Assembly (NCBI GenBank): GCA_944327195.1 | Contig: CALVGV010000022.1 | Coordinates: 1 to 39,675, forward strand | DNA: 39,675 nt | Source of the DNA: an uncultured Limosilactobacillus sp. | Lineage (GTDB): Bacteria; Bacillota; Bacilli; Lactobacillales; Lactobacillaceae | Reading direction: 5' to 3' | Position numbers and translations under genes: made by a program | Shown here: positions 7,153 through 15,704 of the stretch, in pieces | How positions within the stretch are numbered: the first letter of the stretch is position 1 | Layout of the letters: every line of letters begins with the position of its first letter | Notes under the pieces: model-generated | The model's database searches: none | Told to the model about the DNA's origin: nothing | What the model saw: the letters and a program-made list of their open reading frames with translations, nothing else

Positions 7153-9474
7153 ATGGCACAAAAGAAAGCAAGCAGCCGCCGGCGCAAGCGCCAACCGGCC
7201 CGCGGCAAGCAGGACCAACGCCTAGCCCGCCACCTGGGCGGCCTGCTGGTCCTCCTCCTCTTGATCGTTGGCTTTTGCCAGCTGGGGCTGATCGGCGAAA
7301 TCGTCGTCGACTGCTTCAAGCTGATTGGCGGCCAGAGCGCCTGGGCCCTAATGGGGATCAGTGCCTTCCTCGCCCTCTGGGTGATGATTTACGCCCGCCT
7401 GCCCAAGCTGGTTCCCCACTTCTTCTGGGGGTTGCTGCTGGCCTACCTGGGCTTGGCCCTGGTCCTACATGCCCAGATGTTTGGCCAGCTGAGTGTCCAC
7501 TCCCACTTTGCCCTGACCACCTGGAATAACCTCAACCGGGCCCTCTTCAACGGTGATTCGACCGTCCTGATCGGCGGCGGGATGGTCGGGGCGGCGGTCT
7601 ACAGCCTGGCCTACCTCCTGCTCAACCAGCTGGGGGCGCTGGCCCTGGGCTGGCTGCTGATCGTGGTCGGGGTGGTGGTCTTCTTCCGCCTTCCCTGGCA
7701 GGAACTCTTTCCCTTCCTCCAGCACCTCTTGGCCGGCATCGCCCACCTGGTGAAGGAGGGGGCGGCCGCCGGCAAGGCCCAGGCCGCCCAGCCGCGGCGC
7801 CAGCGGACCAGGCGCCGGCCGGGCTGGTTGAGCCGCCTCTTCAAGCCGCGGCCAAGCGCCCCGGCTGACAGTGCCGATCCAGCGGTAAGCGCGCCGGCAA
7901 GCGCCAGTCCGGCCCCCAGCGCGGCCGAGGCGGCCCCGGTAGCGGCCAGCCCGAAGCCAGCGGCGCCAAAGATCAACGTCGCCGCCCCGCTGAAGAGCGA
8001 GGAGCCGGCAGCAGAGGAGGCGGATTCGGCCAGCCCCGCTTTTGCGACCGGCCCGGTTGATGACGACGACTACCAACTGCCACCGACCAGCCTGCTGACC
8101 CCGGTCGGCAGCACCGACCAGAGTCAGGACCTGCAGGCAATCAAGCAAAACACCCGGACCCTGGCCGCCACCCTGGCCTCCTTCGGGGTGGAGGCCACCG
8201 TTGAAAACGTCAACCTCGGCCCCTCGGTGACCGAGTACGAGCTCAAGCCTGCCACCGGGGTCAAGGTGGCCAAGATTACCCACTTGGCCGACGACCTCGC
8301 CCTTGCCCTAGCCGCCAAGGGGATCCGGATCGAGGCACCGATCCCTGGCAAGTCCTTGGTCGGGATCGAGGTGCCCAACCAGGCCCCGGCGACGGTCGGC
8401 TTCAAGGACCTGATTGAGGCGATGCCGCCGTCGAACCACCCGCTCGAGGTGCCGCTAGGCCGGGCGGTCAACGGCGAGGTGGTCACCGCCGACCTGGCCA
8501 AGATGCCCCACCTGCTGATCGCCGGGGCCACCGGGAGCGGGAAGTCGGTGGCGATCAACGTCATCTTGACCAGCCTGCTGATGCGGACCAAGCCCAGCCA
8601 GGTCAAGCTCCTGATGGTTGACCCCAAGCGGGTGGAGCTGAGCGTCTACAACCAGATCCCCCACCTGCTGAGCCCGGTTGTCTCCGACCCGAAGAAGGCT
8701 GCCAAGGCCCTGGCCAAGGTGGTGGCCGAAATGGAACGCCGCTACGAGCTCTTTGCCAGCTTCGGCATCCGCAACCTGGCGGGCTACAACGCCGAGGTCA
8801 AGGCCCACCCTGAAGAGGACCAGGCGCCGCTGCCGCTGATTCTGGTGATCATCGACGAACTGGCCGACCTGATGATGACCGTCTCCAAGGAGGTCGAGGA
8901 TTCAATCGTCCGGATTGCCCAAATGGGCCGGGCGGCCGGGATCCACATGGTGATCGCCACCCAGCGGCCCTCGGTCGACGTCATCACTGGGCTGATCAAG
9001 GCCAACGTGCCGTCGCGGATCGCCTTCGCCGTTTCCAGCGGGATTGATTCGCGGACGATCCTTGACGCCAACGGGGCCGAAAAGTTACTCGGCCGCGGGG
9101 ACATGCTCTTCCAGCCGATCGACAAGAATAAGCCCCAGCGGATCCAGGGGGCCTTCATTTCCGACCAGGACGTGGAGGCGGTCGTCGACTTCATCAAGGA
9201 GGAGCAACCGGCCGACTACGACCAGCAGATGGTGGTCACCGACACCGAGATTGCCGAGGAAGAGGAGCACGAGGGCCAGGACCCGCTCTTCGACGACGCC
9301 CTGGCCTTCGTGATCGACCAGCAGCGGGCCTCGACCTCGATGATCCAGCGCCGCTTCCGGATTGGTTACAACCGGGCGGCCCGCCTGATCGACGACCTCG
9401 AGCAGCAGGGCTACGTGGGCCCGGCCAACGGGGCCAAGCCGCGGGAGGTCTACCCGGACCGGCCGGAAGGGTAG
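7153..9474 (+). CDS. ftsK: DNA translocase FtsK/SpoIIIE
   Basis: The membrane-anchored ATPase pumps chromosomal DNA through the closing septum and helps dimer resolution. The N-terminal 180 residues contain four or five hydrophobic helices. Residues about 200-310 form an Ala/Pro/Ser-rich linker. The motor domain has Walker A GATGSGKS near residues 458-465 and the Walker B segment [14 protein letters not shown]. The C-terminal 65 residues are the winged-helix gamma domain ([20 protein letters not shown]) that reads KOPS/SRS sequences. Length 773 aa is usual for lactobacilli. The gene ends in a strong terminator shared with the DUF4044 gene. Confidence 0.95.
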   Translation: MAQKKASSRRRKRQPARGKQDQRLARHLGGLLVLLLLIVGFCQLGLIGEIVVDCFKLIGGQSAWALMGISAFLALWVMIYARLPKLVPHFFWGLLLAYLGLALVLHAQMFGQLSVHSHFALTTWNNLNRALFNGDSTVLIGGGMVGAAVYSLAYLLLNQLGALALGWLLIVVGVVVFFRLPWQELFPFLQHLLAGIAHLVKEGAAAGKAQAAQPRRQRTRRRPGWLSRLFKPRPSAPADSADPAVSAPASASPAPSAAEAAPVAASPKPAAPKINVAAPLKSEEPAAEEADSASPAFATGPVDDDDYQLPPTSLLTPVGSTDQSQDLQAIKQNTRTLAATLASFGVEATVENVNLGPSVTEYELKPATGVKVAKITHLADDLALALAAKGIRIEAPIPGKSLVGIEVPNQAPATVGFKDLIEAMPPSNHPLEVPLGRAVNGEVVTADLAKMPHLLIAGATGSGKSVAINVILTSLLMRTKPSQVKLLMVDPKRVELSVYNQIPHLLSPVVSDPKKAAKALAKVVAEMERRYELFASFGIRNLAGYNAEVKAHPEEDQAPLPLILVIIDELADLMMTVSKEVEDSIVRIAQMGRAAGIHMVIATQRPSVDVITGLIKANVPSRIAFAVSSGIDSRTILDANGAEKLLGRGDMLFQPIDKNKPQRIQGAFISDQDVEAVVDFIKEEQPADYDQQMVVTDTEIAEEEEHEGQDPLFDDALAFVIDQQRASTSMIQRRFRIGYNRAARLIDDLEQQGYVGPANGAKPREVYPDRPEG

Positions 9475-9487
9475 ATAATGAGAACGC

Positions 9488-9524
9488 AAAACGGGGGACC
9501 CGGAATTTTCCGGATCCCCCGTTT
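9488..9524. terminator. Bidirectional terminator after ftsK
   Basis: AAACGGGGG and CCCCCGTTT arms with inner CCGGAA/TTCCGG form a long hairpin with A/T ends on both sides. It lies between the ftsK stop (9474) and the stop of the convergent small gene (9540). Confidence 0.85.
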
Positions 9525-9539
9525 ATCATTTGTTTTGGT

Positions 9540-9659
9540 TTAAAGCAAGCCCAGCGAGGCCACCGCCGTGAAGAGCAAGGAGCCGAGCATGGCGATCAGC
9601 ATCAGCCAAACCGCGATCATGGTAATTTTTTGAAACCGGGTCTTTTTCTTCTTTTGCAT
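9540..9659 (-). CDS. DUF4044 small membrane protein (39 aa)
   Basis: The product begins MQKKKKTRFQKITMIAVW and continues as a single hydrophobic helix to the end, TAVASLGLL. This matches the short DUF4044 proteins of lactobacilli: a basic cytoplasmic start followed by one membrane segment. Its function is unknown. AAAGGA lies seven bases upstream of the ATG, and a promoter TTGACC-17-TACACT precedes it. It is divergent from DUF3397 and convergent with ftsK. Because it is so short, automatic gene calling can miss it. Confidence 0.8.
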   Translation of the reverse strand: MQKKKKTRFQKITMIAVWLMLIAMLGSLLFTAVASLGLL

Positions 9660-9695
9660 GGAACCGTCCTTTGCTTTTTAAAATTAGTCCTCCCT

Positions 9696-9724
9696 AGTGT
9701 AATTAATCGGCGGCAAAAGGTCAA
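9696..9724 (-). promoter_or_regulatory. Promoter of the DUF4044 gene
   Basis: On the minus strand TTGACC (9719-9724) and TACACT (9696-9701) are separated by 17 bases. The -35 lies within about 15 bases of the TAGAAT -10 candidate of the divergent DUF3397 gene, so the two promoters are interleaved. Confidence 0.6.
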
Positions 9725-9771
9725 ACGACGTGGTAGAATTCAGGGGATAGCTTTGGAAAGGGGGTGTTGGG

Positions 9772-10113
9772 ATGGACGGAAAAAGACTCTTAATCGAGGG
9801 CGGCATCGTGGTCGCCTACTGGTTGATCGAGCGGCTGATCGGCCGCCTCTTCCACCGCCGCCGCTGGCACCTGAACTGGCTCTGGGCCCTGCTCTTCATG
9901 GCCCTCGCCGAATGGAACCTCGGCTTCTACTGGTTTGCCTACCCGCTGATTGGCTGGATGGCCGGCGGGATCATCCTGGTCTTTGTTCAGCTGATCGCCC
10001 GGCGCGAATTCCTCTACCGCCGCTACTGGCCGGCCTTCTGGCGCCTCTCCTTCTTCTACTCGGTCCTGGTGCTAATCGCCTCGCTGGCCCTGACCAACCT
10101 GCCGCAGCCCTGA
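9772..10113 (+). CDS. DUF3397 family membrane protein
   Basis: This 113-aa protein has about four hydrophobic segments with Arg-rich turns (HRRRWH near residues 28-33 and RREFLYRRYW near 77-86). It matches the DUF3397 proteins that sit just upstream of mraZ in many lactobacilli. AAGGGGGTG lies six bases before the ATG, and TGGTAGAAT about 35 bases upstream could be an extended -10. No biochemical role is known. Its position next to the division cluster hints at an envelope function, but that is inference only. Confidence 0.75.
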   Translation: MDGKRLLIEGGIVVAYWLIERLIGRLFHRRRWHLNWLWALLFMALAEWNLGFYWFAYPLIGWMAGGIILVFVQLIARREFLYRRYWPAFWRLSFFYSVLVLIASLALTNLPQP

Positions 10114-10230
10114 TCGCCCCCCTGGCGTCGGCGGTGGGCGGCAAGGGCACTGGTGGGAAAGGTCGCCTCGTGAAAAAGGGCACGAGGCGGGATCAGTGAG
10201 TACTCAATTGAAAAAATGATCATAAATAAC

Positions 10231-10362
10231 GAGGAAAATTTCGCTCCCCTTGGCAAGTAGCGAGCAGATAACTTAAGCAAGGCTTAATAAAGGGGAGTGC
10301 GAATGCAAATTCGATTAAACCGGCGTTTGGAAACGGTATCTCGGGGGAGATATCGTTTTTTT
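10231..10362 (+). ncRNA. Candidate structured RNA ending in a terminator upstream of mraZ
   Basis: A long outer stem pairs CTCCCCTT with AAGGGGAG, extended through CG/CG and AATTT/AAATT with small bulges. It encloses a hairpin TTAAGC-aag-GCTTAA. Downstream, AAAC (10317-10320), GTTT (10325-10328) and AAAC (10331-10334) can pair in alternative ways, the last one being part of the terminator stem. The structure ends before the mraZ promoter. It is therefore either the 3' end of the DUF3397 transcript or a separate small RNA. I do not recognise a known family. Confidence 0.4.
10331..10362 (+). terminator. Intrinsic terminator upstream of mraZ
   Basis: AAACGGTATCTC (10331-10342) pairs over 12 positions with GAGATATCGTTT (10347-10358), one pair being G-T, around a GGGG loop. 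A run of seven T follows (10356-10362). It isolates the division cluster from upstream transcription. Confidence 0.85.
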
Positions 10363-10392
10363 AATTTCCGCGGAGTGAATTTGGGAAATGAC

Positions 10393-10422
10393 GTGGTGGG
10401 AAGTGGGGGATTGTGGTAGACT
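10393..10422 (+). promoter_or_regulatory. mraZ promoter with three MraZ-type operator repeats
   Basis: GTGGTG (10393), GTGGGG (10403) and GTGGTA (10413) start exactly 10 bp apart, so all lie on one face of the helix. MraZ of other bacteria binds short tandem GTGG/TGGG-type repeats in front of its own operon. The third repeat overlaps an extended -10, TGGTAGACT (10414-10422). Binding there would block the promoter, giving autorepression of the cluster. Seen: repeats and spacing. Inferred: MraZ binding. Confidence 0.75.
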
Positions 10423-10454
10423 TGACATGTGATCTGGAGGGGAGGCGAGCGCCC

Positions 10455-10883
10455 GTGTTCATGGGGGAATTTAATCACACGATCGATTCCAAGGGCCGCC
10501 TCATCATTCCGGCAAAGTTTCGGGCCGCACTCGGCCCCAAGTTTGTGATCACCCGGGGGATGGACCAGTGCCTGGCCGGCTACCCGCTCAGCGAGTGGGA
10601 AGAGCTTGAGGCCAAGCTGGCCCAGCTCCCGACCACCAAGAAAAACGTCCGTCGCTTCGTCCGCTTCATGTATTCCGCGGCCCAGGAGGCCGAGTTCGAT
10701 AAGCAGGGGCGGGTGAACATATCGCCAACCCTCCTCAACTACGCCCAGCTCAGCAAGCAGTGCGTGGTGGTGGGGGTAGCCACCCACTTTGAAATTTGGG
10801 ATCAGGTCAGTTGGCAGGACGATCAGCAAGCGGCGGCCGCCGATTTTGCGGCGGTGGCCGAAGAAATTGACTTTGATTTTTAG
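10455..10883 (+). CDS. mraZ: Transcriptional regulator MraZ
   Basis: MraZ is a double-AbrB-fold DNA-binding protein that represses the division and cell-wall operon of which it is the first gene. The GTG start at 10455 gives MFMGEFNHTIDSKGRL, the standard family N-terminus, with GGGAGG nine bases upstream. Both DxKGR-type signatures are present: DSKGRLIIPAKFR in the first half and DKQGRVNISPTLLNYA in the second. The 142-aa length is normal. Three candidate operator repeats lie in its promoter. Confidence 0.93.
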   Translation: MFMGEFNHTIDSKGRLIIPAKFRAALGPKFVITRGMDQCLAGYPLSEWEELEAKLAQLPTTKKNVRRFVRFMYSAAQEAEFDKQGRVNISPTLLNYAQLSKQCVVVGVATHFEIWDQVSWQDDQQAAAADFAAVAEEIDFDF

Positions 10884-10892
10884 GGGGCCCCG

Positions 10893-11852
10893 ATGGAGTT
10901 TAAGCACACGACCGTATTGTTGCACGAAGCCGTTGCCGCCCTGGCGATTAAGCCGGGCGGGACGTACGTTGACGCAACCTTGGGTGGTGGCGGCCACAGC
11001 GGCTTGATTGCCAGTCAATTGGGCGCTGGCGGGCACCTCTATTCCTTTGACCAGGACCAGGTGGCAATCGACTACAACCAGCAGCACCTGCAAGCGGAAA
11101 TTGCCGCCGGCAAGGTCAGCCTGGTGAAGGCCAATTTCCGCCAGCTCAAGGCGGCCCTGGCCGCCCGCGGGGTGAGCGGCTTCGACGGGATCGTTTACGA
11201 CCTCGGCGTTTCCTCCCCCCAGTTTGACGACGCCGCCCGCGGCTTCTCCTACCAACACGAGGCGCCGCTGGACATGCGGATGAACCGCGACCAGGCCCTG
11301 TCGGCCGCCACGGTGGTCAACGACTGGCCCTACGCCGACTTGGTGCGGATTCTTTCCCGTTACGGGGAAGAGCACTTCGCCAAGTCGATTGCCCGGGCGA
11401 TCGAACGCCACCGGGCCCAGGCCCCGATCAAGACGACGACCGAACTGGCTGAGATCGTTAAGGAAGGGATTCCGGCCCGGGCCCGCCGCCACGGCGGCCA
11501 CCCGGCCAAGAAGAGCTTCCAGGCCATCCGGATCGCCGTTAACGACGAGCTGGGGGCGCTGGAAGAGTCACTCGACCAGGCCCTCCAATTGGTCAAGCCG
11601 GGCGGGCGGATCGCGGTGATCACCTTCCAGTCCCTGGAGGACCGCCTGGTTAAAACCATGTTCAAGGAACGCACCAGCCTGCCCGACCTGCCGCCGGGCC
11701 TGCCGGTGATTCCGGCGGAGAGTCAACCCGACTTCCGCCTGGTTAATAAGAAACCGGTCTTGCCGAGCTCGGCGGAGCTAGCGGCAAACCACCGCGCCCA
11801 CAGCGCCAAGTTGCGGGTGATTGAACGAATTTCACAGCAGAGCAAAGAATAG
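10893..11852 (+). CDS. rsmH: 16S rRNA (cytosine(1402)-N4)-methyltransferase RsmH (MraW)
   Basis: RsmH methylates C1402 of 16S rRNA in the decoding centre. The 319-aa protein begins [16 protein letters not shown] and has the SAM motif [12 protein letters not shown]. It also has the family blocks [37 protein letters not shown] and the C-terminal [14 protein letters not shown]. It follows mraZ by nine bases and overlaps nothing. It is the conserved second gene of the cluster. Confidence 0.95.
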   Translation: MEFKHTTVLLHEAVAALAIKPGGTYVDATLGGGGHSGLIASQLGAGGHLYSFDQDQVAIDYNQQHLQAEIAAGKVSLVKANFRQLKAALAARGVSGFDGIVYDLGVSSPQFDDAARGFSYQHEAPLDMRMNRDQALSAATVVNDWPYADLVRILSRYGEEHFAKSIARAIERHRAQAPIKTTTELAEIVKEGIPARARRHGGHPAKKSFQAIRIAVNDELGALEESLDQALQLVKPGGRIAVITFQSLEDRLVKTMFKERTSLPDLPPGLPVIPAESQPDFRLVNKKPVLPSSAELAANHRAHSAKLRVIERISQQSKE

Positions 11853-11865
11853 GAAAGTGGTTGGA

Positions 11866-12225
11866 ATGGATGCAAATACGGCCCGGCAGTTAGCGCCCCG
11901 TCAGGAACCAAAAGTAGAAACGCACGTGCAACCGACCCCGGTTTCGGCCAAGGTCCCGGTCTCGAAATTTGAAATCTTACTCTGCCTCGTGGCCAGCCTG
12001 GTCCTGGGGTGGATGGTAGTCAACCTGATTTCGGCCAAGATCACCCTCAACGCCAAGCAGGAACAGCTGCAGGCGGTCCAAACCAAGGTTTCAAGCGTCA
12101 ACAGTTCCAACACCAGCATCCAGCAAGAAATTGCCGAGTTAACCAGCCAGTCCCACCTCAAGAAGGTGGCGCAGAAGTACGGCTTAACCGATGCCAATTC
12201 AAGCGTAAGGAACGTCAACAATTAA
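11866..12225 (+). CDS. ftsL: Cell division protein FtsL
   Basis: FtsL is a small bitopic membrane protein that forms a divisome subcomplex with DivIB and DivIC. The 119-aa product has a hydrophilic start of about 35 residues, one membrane helix (ILLCLVASLVLGWMVVNLI) and a periplasm-side coiled coil (LNAKQEQLQAVQTKVSSV and on). The ATG at 11866 gives MDANTARQLAPRQ. The frame is open upstream, but only within the end of rsmH. Identification rests on topology and position because FtsL sequences diverge strongly. Confidence 0.88.
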   Translation: MDANTARQLAPRQEPKVETHVQPTPVSAKVPVSKFEILLCLVASLVLGWMVVNLISAKITLNAKQEQLQAVQTKVSSVNSSNTSIQQEIAELTSQSHLKKVAQKYGLTDANSSVRNVNN

Positions 12226-12226
12226 C

Positions 12227-14383
12227 ATGAAAGTGCCACAGTCTCCGAAACGAACGGTAAAAGGGGGCGGCGACCACAATCACCGGGCCTTTGGCTTTGG
12301 CCTCTTCGTGATCACGGTCTTGCTGTTCTCCCTGTTTATCGTTCGTTTTGGCTATATCGCAATTTTTAAAGATATTAATAACCATAATTTGAAGACGGCG
12401 GCCCAACGAATGTATACCAGCACCCAGATTATCACCGCCAAGCGGGGGACGATCTACGACGCCGACGGCAATGCTCTGGCCGAGGACACCAGCCGCTACA
12501 CCCTGGTGGCCGTCCTCAGTCATTCGATGAAGACCACCAGCGGCAAGGCTGAGTACGTCACCAACAAGGCCAAGACGGCCAAGGTGCTGGCCAAGTACAT
12601 TGACCTCTCGGAGGCCCAGATCAAGAAGCGGCTCAACACCAAGAACGCCTTCCAGGTCCAGTTCGGGACCGCCGGCAGCAACCTCTCGGTGGCAACGATG
12701 GAGAAGATCAAGGCCCAAAAGCTGCCCGGGATCACCTTCACCAAGACGGCCTCCCGGGTTTACCCTGAGGGGCAGTTTGCCAGCCAACTGATCGGCCTGG
12801 CCACCGCCAAGACCACCAAGAGCGGCACCAGCAAGCTGGTCGGCCAGTTCGGGGTCGAGGCGGCCCTCAACAAGATCCTGACCGGGGTCAACGGGCTCAA
12901 GAAGTCGATCAACGACGTCTACGGGACCCAGCTGGCCGACTCGTCCAGCTCCGGCCGGGCGGTCAAGAACGGCTACAACATCACCACCACCCTCGACAAC
13001 GCGGTCCAGCACGAGCTGGAAACCCTGGTGTCCAAGGTCAACAAGCAGGCCAACCCCGAATCGCTGACCGCGGTGGTGATGGAGGCCAAGACCGGGAAGA
13101 TCATCGCCGCCACCCAGCGGCCGAACTACAAGTCGAGCTCGCCGTCCTGGACCAACGCCCTGGTCCAGTCGACCTACGAACCGGGCTCGACGATGAAGGT
13201 GCTGACCCTGGCGGCGGCGATCGATTCCGGCCACTTCAACCCGAACACGACCTACTCCTCGGGGACCTGGTCGCTCGGCGGCGGGAAGATCACCGACTGG
13301 TCGCAATCCGGCTGGGGGACGATCACCTACCTCGAGGGCCTCTACCGCTCCAGTAACGTCGGCTTTGCCCACATCGAACAGGACATGGGCTCGTCGACCT
13401 GGAAGAAGTACCTCAAGCGCTTCGGGATGTTCAAGAAGGTCAACGTCTACGGGATGAACGGCGAACAGGCCGGCTACGCTCCCTTCAAGGGCTCGCTTGA
13501 GCAGGCCAACACCGCCTTCGGACAGGGGATCACCGTCAACGTGATGGAAATGATGCAGGCCTTCTCGGCGATCGGCAACAAGGGGAAGATGATGCGCCCC
13601 TACTGGATCAGCAAGGTTACCGACCCGAATACCGGCAAGGTGATCAAGAAGATCAAGCCAACCACCGTCGGCCACCCGATTTCGGCCAAGACGGCCAAGA
13701 AGACCCTCAAGTACCTCCAGGGGGTCATCTACAACAAGAACGGGACCGGGACCGCCTTCAAGGTGAAGGGCTTTAAGATCACCGGGAAGACCGGGACCGC
13801 CCAGATCGGGAGCTCCAGCGGGTACGAGAGTGGCTCTTACAGCTACGTTTACTCCTTCGTCGGCTTCGCGCCGGCCAAGAACCCGAAGTACATTATCTAC
13901 GTGACGATGCGCAAGCCAACCAAGGTTGATACCTCGGCCGAAAAGACGATGGCCAAGATCACCACCCCGATTCTCAAGAACCTCCTGGAGAAGCAAAAGC
14001 TCAAGAGTGAGGGCGAGCAGGGGGTCGTCACGGTGCCAAACCTAATCGGCAAGTTGATCAGCGCGGCCCAAAAGGCGGTCACCAACAAGAAACTGGTGGC
14101 GGTCACCCTTGGCGATGGCAGTACGGTCAAGAAGCAGTCGCTTGCCGCCAAGCAGAAGGTGACGATCGACAACCGGGTCCTCCTCTACACCGGGGGGACG
14201 GTCAAGATGCCGGACCTGTCCGGCTGGTCGCAGGCCGATGTCAGCCGCCTGGCCCGGATGCTCAACCTGAAGCTTTCTAGCTCGGGCGGCGGCTACGTCA
14301 GCGGCCAGAGCATCAAGAAGGACACGGTCGTCAAGGCCGGGCAAACCCTGAAGGTGACCTACAAGGAAAAGACGAGTAATTAA
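12227..14383 (+). CDS. Division-specific penicillin-binding protein with PASTA domains (FtsI/PBP2x type)
   Basis: This class B transpeptidase cross-links septal peptidoglycan. A short cytoplasmic tail and one membrane helix (about residues 25-46) lead into the pedestal domain. The transpeptidase has the three active-site motifs: Ser321-Thr-Met-Lys324, Ser375-Ser-Asn377 and Lys521-Thr-Gly-Thr524. Two PASTA repeats follow (about residues 600-718: VPNLIGK and MPDLSGWS starts), as in PBP2x-type enzymes. The 718-aa length is typical. It starts one base after the ftsL stop. A structured repeat separates it from mraY. Confidence 0.93.
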   Translation: MKVPQSPKRTVKGGGDHNHRAFGFGLFVITVLLFSLFIVRFGYIAIFKDINNHNLKTAAQRMYTSTQIITAKRGTIYDADGNALAEDTSRYTLVAVLSHSMKTTSGKAEYVTNKAKTAKVLAKYIDLSEAQIKKRLNTKNAFQVQFGTAGSNLSVATMEKIKAQKLPGITFTKTASRVYPEGQFASQLIGLATAKTTKSGTSKLVGQFGVEAALNKILTGVNGLKKSINDVYGTQLADSSSSGRAVKNGYNITTTLDNAVQHELETLVSKVNKQANPESLTAVVMEAKTGKIIAATQRPNYKSSSPSWTNALVQSTYEPGSTMKVLTLAAAIDSGHFNPNTTYSSGTWSLGGGKITDWSQSGWGTITYLEGLYRSSNVGFAHIEQDMGSSTWKKYLKRFGMFKKVNVYGMNGEQAGYAPFKGSLEQANTAFGQGITVNVMEMMQAFSAIGNKGKMMRPYWISKVTDPNTGKVIKKIKPTTVGHPISAKTAKKTLKYLQGVIYNKNGTGTAFKVKGFKITGKTGTAQIGSSSGYESGSYSYVYSFVGFAPAKNPKYIIYVTMRKPTKVDTSAEKTMAKITTPILKNLLEKQKLKSEGEQGVVTVPNLIGKLISAAQKAVTNKKLVAVTLGDGSTVKKQSLAAKQKVTIDNRVLLYTGGTVKMPDLSGWSQADVSRLARMLNLKLSSSGGGYVSGQSIKKDTVVKAGQTLKVTYKEKTSN

Positions 14384-14716
14384 CGAAGCGGGGCCAGGGG
14401 GGCCTCCGGGAAGCAACTGCCGGGACCCTAACGGTAGCGGCCTTCCCACCGGGGATCCTCCCATCGTGCAGGAATACCGGAGTGGCAGTGGTACCACCTG
14501 GCCGGAGCGGGGGAGACCCGGGAGCTCAGGGGTGAAATTGTTCTTGGCGATTCATCGCCTAGAACAAGGCCGAGCTTGAAGACCCGGGACGGGGCTTCAA
14601 GTCGTGCCCACCCCGTTCCAGTCTCCCGGCAAGCTCCCCCGCGGAGGCCACACACCAATAATCAGAACGACGTAAGGAGAAACCGGGAAAGCCCGGTCAA
14701 GTTGAGAGGAGATAAC
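14384..14716. other. Gap between pbp and mraY holding structured repeat D
   Basis: No gene is supported in this 333-base gap. The first 100 bases (14384-14486) are GC-rich with short inverted pieces. A GGTGGTACCAC-like palindrome stands at about 14487-14496, then the repeat core (14500-14649), then the mraY SD GAGAGGAGAT. A reading frame open through the repeat into mraY (from 14576) is not a credible N-terminus, because MraY normally begins near 14717. Confidence 0.7.
14500..14649 (-). repeat. Structured intergenic repeat, copy D
   Basis: In copy D the outer stem pairs CGGGGGAG with CTCCCCCG and CCGGGAG with CTCCCGG. The next stem pairs GGGGTG with CACCCC. Inside are two hairpins: TTCTTGGCGAT/ATCGCCTAGAA and GCTTGAAG/CTTCAAG. 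The end motif GCGGAGGCC matches the other copies. It has the same orientation as copies B and C (31.55 and 34.89 kb) and is opposite to A and E. It lies inside the division cluster, presumably in the pbp-mraY mRNA. Confidence 0.8.
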
Positions 14717-15685
14717 ATGAATACCAATTACCTGTTGTGGGGATTCGGCGGCCTGGTGCTGTCCTTCCTGATTACCTTTTTGCTGATGCCCAAGCTGATC
14801 GCTTACTTCCGGGCAAAGAAGGAAGGGCAACAAATCCGTGAGGTCGGCCCCACCTGGCACCAAAAGAAGGCCGGCACGCCGACGATGGGGGGGATCCTCT
14901 TCATCATCAGCACGGTGATCGGGGCGCTAGTGGCCGCCCTGGCAACCGGCCTGCTGACGCCGACGATGGGGGCCCTGCTCTTCACCCTGGTCATCTTTGG
15001 CCTGATCGGGATGTGGGACGATAGCATCAAGATCTTCCACCACCAAAACGAGGGTTTCAAGCCCTGGCAAAAGTTCCTCGCCCAGGTGGTTGCGGCGATG
15101 ATCTTCACCGCCATCTACCAGCACGAGGGCTTCCAGATGGGCTTTGGCGCAATGGACCTCGGCTGGGCCTACGGGCTGTTCATCATCTTCTGGATGGTTG
15201 GCTTCTCCAACGCGGTTAACCTGACCGACGGCCTTGACGGCCTGGTCGACGGGCTGGCAACGGTCTCCTTTGCCGCCTACCTGGTGATTGCCGTCGTGCA
15301 GGGGCAGGGCGAGGTTGCCCTCTTCTGCCTGGCAATGATCGGCGGGCTGCTGGGCTTCTTCCGCTACAACCACAAGCCGGCCAAGATCTTCATGGGTGAC
15401 ATGGGTTCGCTGGCCCTCGGCGGGAGCCTGGCGGCGGTGGCCCTGCTTCTTCACCACGAGTGGTCCCTGCTTTTGATCGGAATCATCTACGTGATCGAAA
15501 CGGCCAGCGTGATGCTCCAGGTGGCCTCCTTTAAGACCACCGGGAAGCGGATCTTCAAGATGACCCCGATCCACCACTCCTTTGAAATGAGTGGCTGGAG
15601 CGAGTGGAAGATCGACATCAACTTCTGGCTCTTCCAACTGGTGGTCAGCGCGATCACCGTGGCGGCAATTCTTTACATGGCATAG
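14717..15685 (+). CDS. mraY: Phospho-N-acetylmuramoyl-pentapeptide-transferase MraY
   Basis: MraY makes lipid I by moving phospho-MurNAc-pentapeptide from UDP to undecaprenyl phosphate at the cytoplasmic membrane. The 322-aa protein has about ten membrane helices and the signatures [16 protein letters not shown] (active-site aspartates near residue 98), [15 protein letters not shown] and the late [11 protein letters not shown] loop. The ATG at 14717 has GAGAGGAGAT three bases upstream and gives the normal length. The repeat in its leader may influence its translation or mRNA stability (inference). Confidence 0.95.
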   Translation: MNTNYLLWGFGGLVLSFLITFLLMPKLIAYFRAKKEGQQIREVGPTWHQKKAGTPTMGGILFIISTVIGALVAALATGLLTPTMGALLFTLVIFGLIGMWDDSIKIFHHQNEGFKPWQKFLAQVVAAMIFTAIYQHEGFQMGFGAMDLGWAYGLFIIFWMVGFSNAVNLTDGLDGLVDGLATVSFAAYLVIAVVQGQGEVALFCLAMIGGLLGFFRYNHKPAKIFMGDMGSLALGGSLAAVALLLHHEWSLLLIGIIYVIETASVMLQVASFKTTGKRIFKMTPIHHSFEMSGWSEWKIDINFWLFQLVVSAITVAAILYMA

Positions 15686-15704
15686 ATAAGGTGGCAATTA
15701 AACA

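Larger units (their letters stand above)
10114..10392. other. Gene-free gap between DUF3397 and the mraZ promoter
   Basis: The gap contains a 9-bp hairpin CGCCTCGTG/CACGAGGCG (about 10163-10187) without a T-run, then an AT-rich stretch, then the structured region and terminator annotated separately (10231-10362). I see no supported reading frame. No clear promoter for the structured part is visible; TTGAAA at 10208-10213 lacks a well-spaced -10. Confidence 0.6.

Noticed and set aside
14576-14716. N-terminal extension of mraY by 47 codons
   Set aside because: The extension is the translated 3' half of repeat D, lacks an SD and does not resemble MraY. The ATG at 14717 has a strong SD and gives the normal length.
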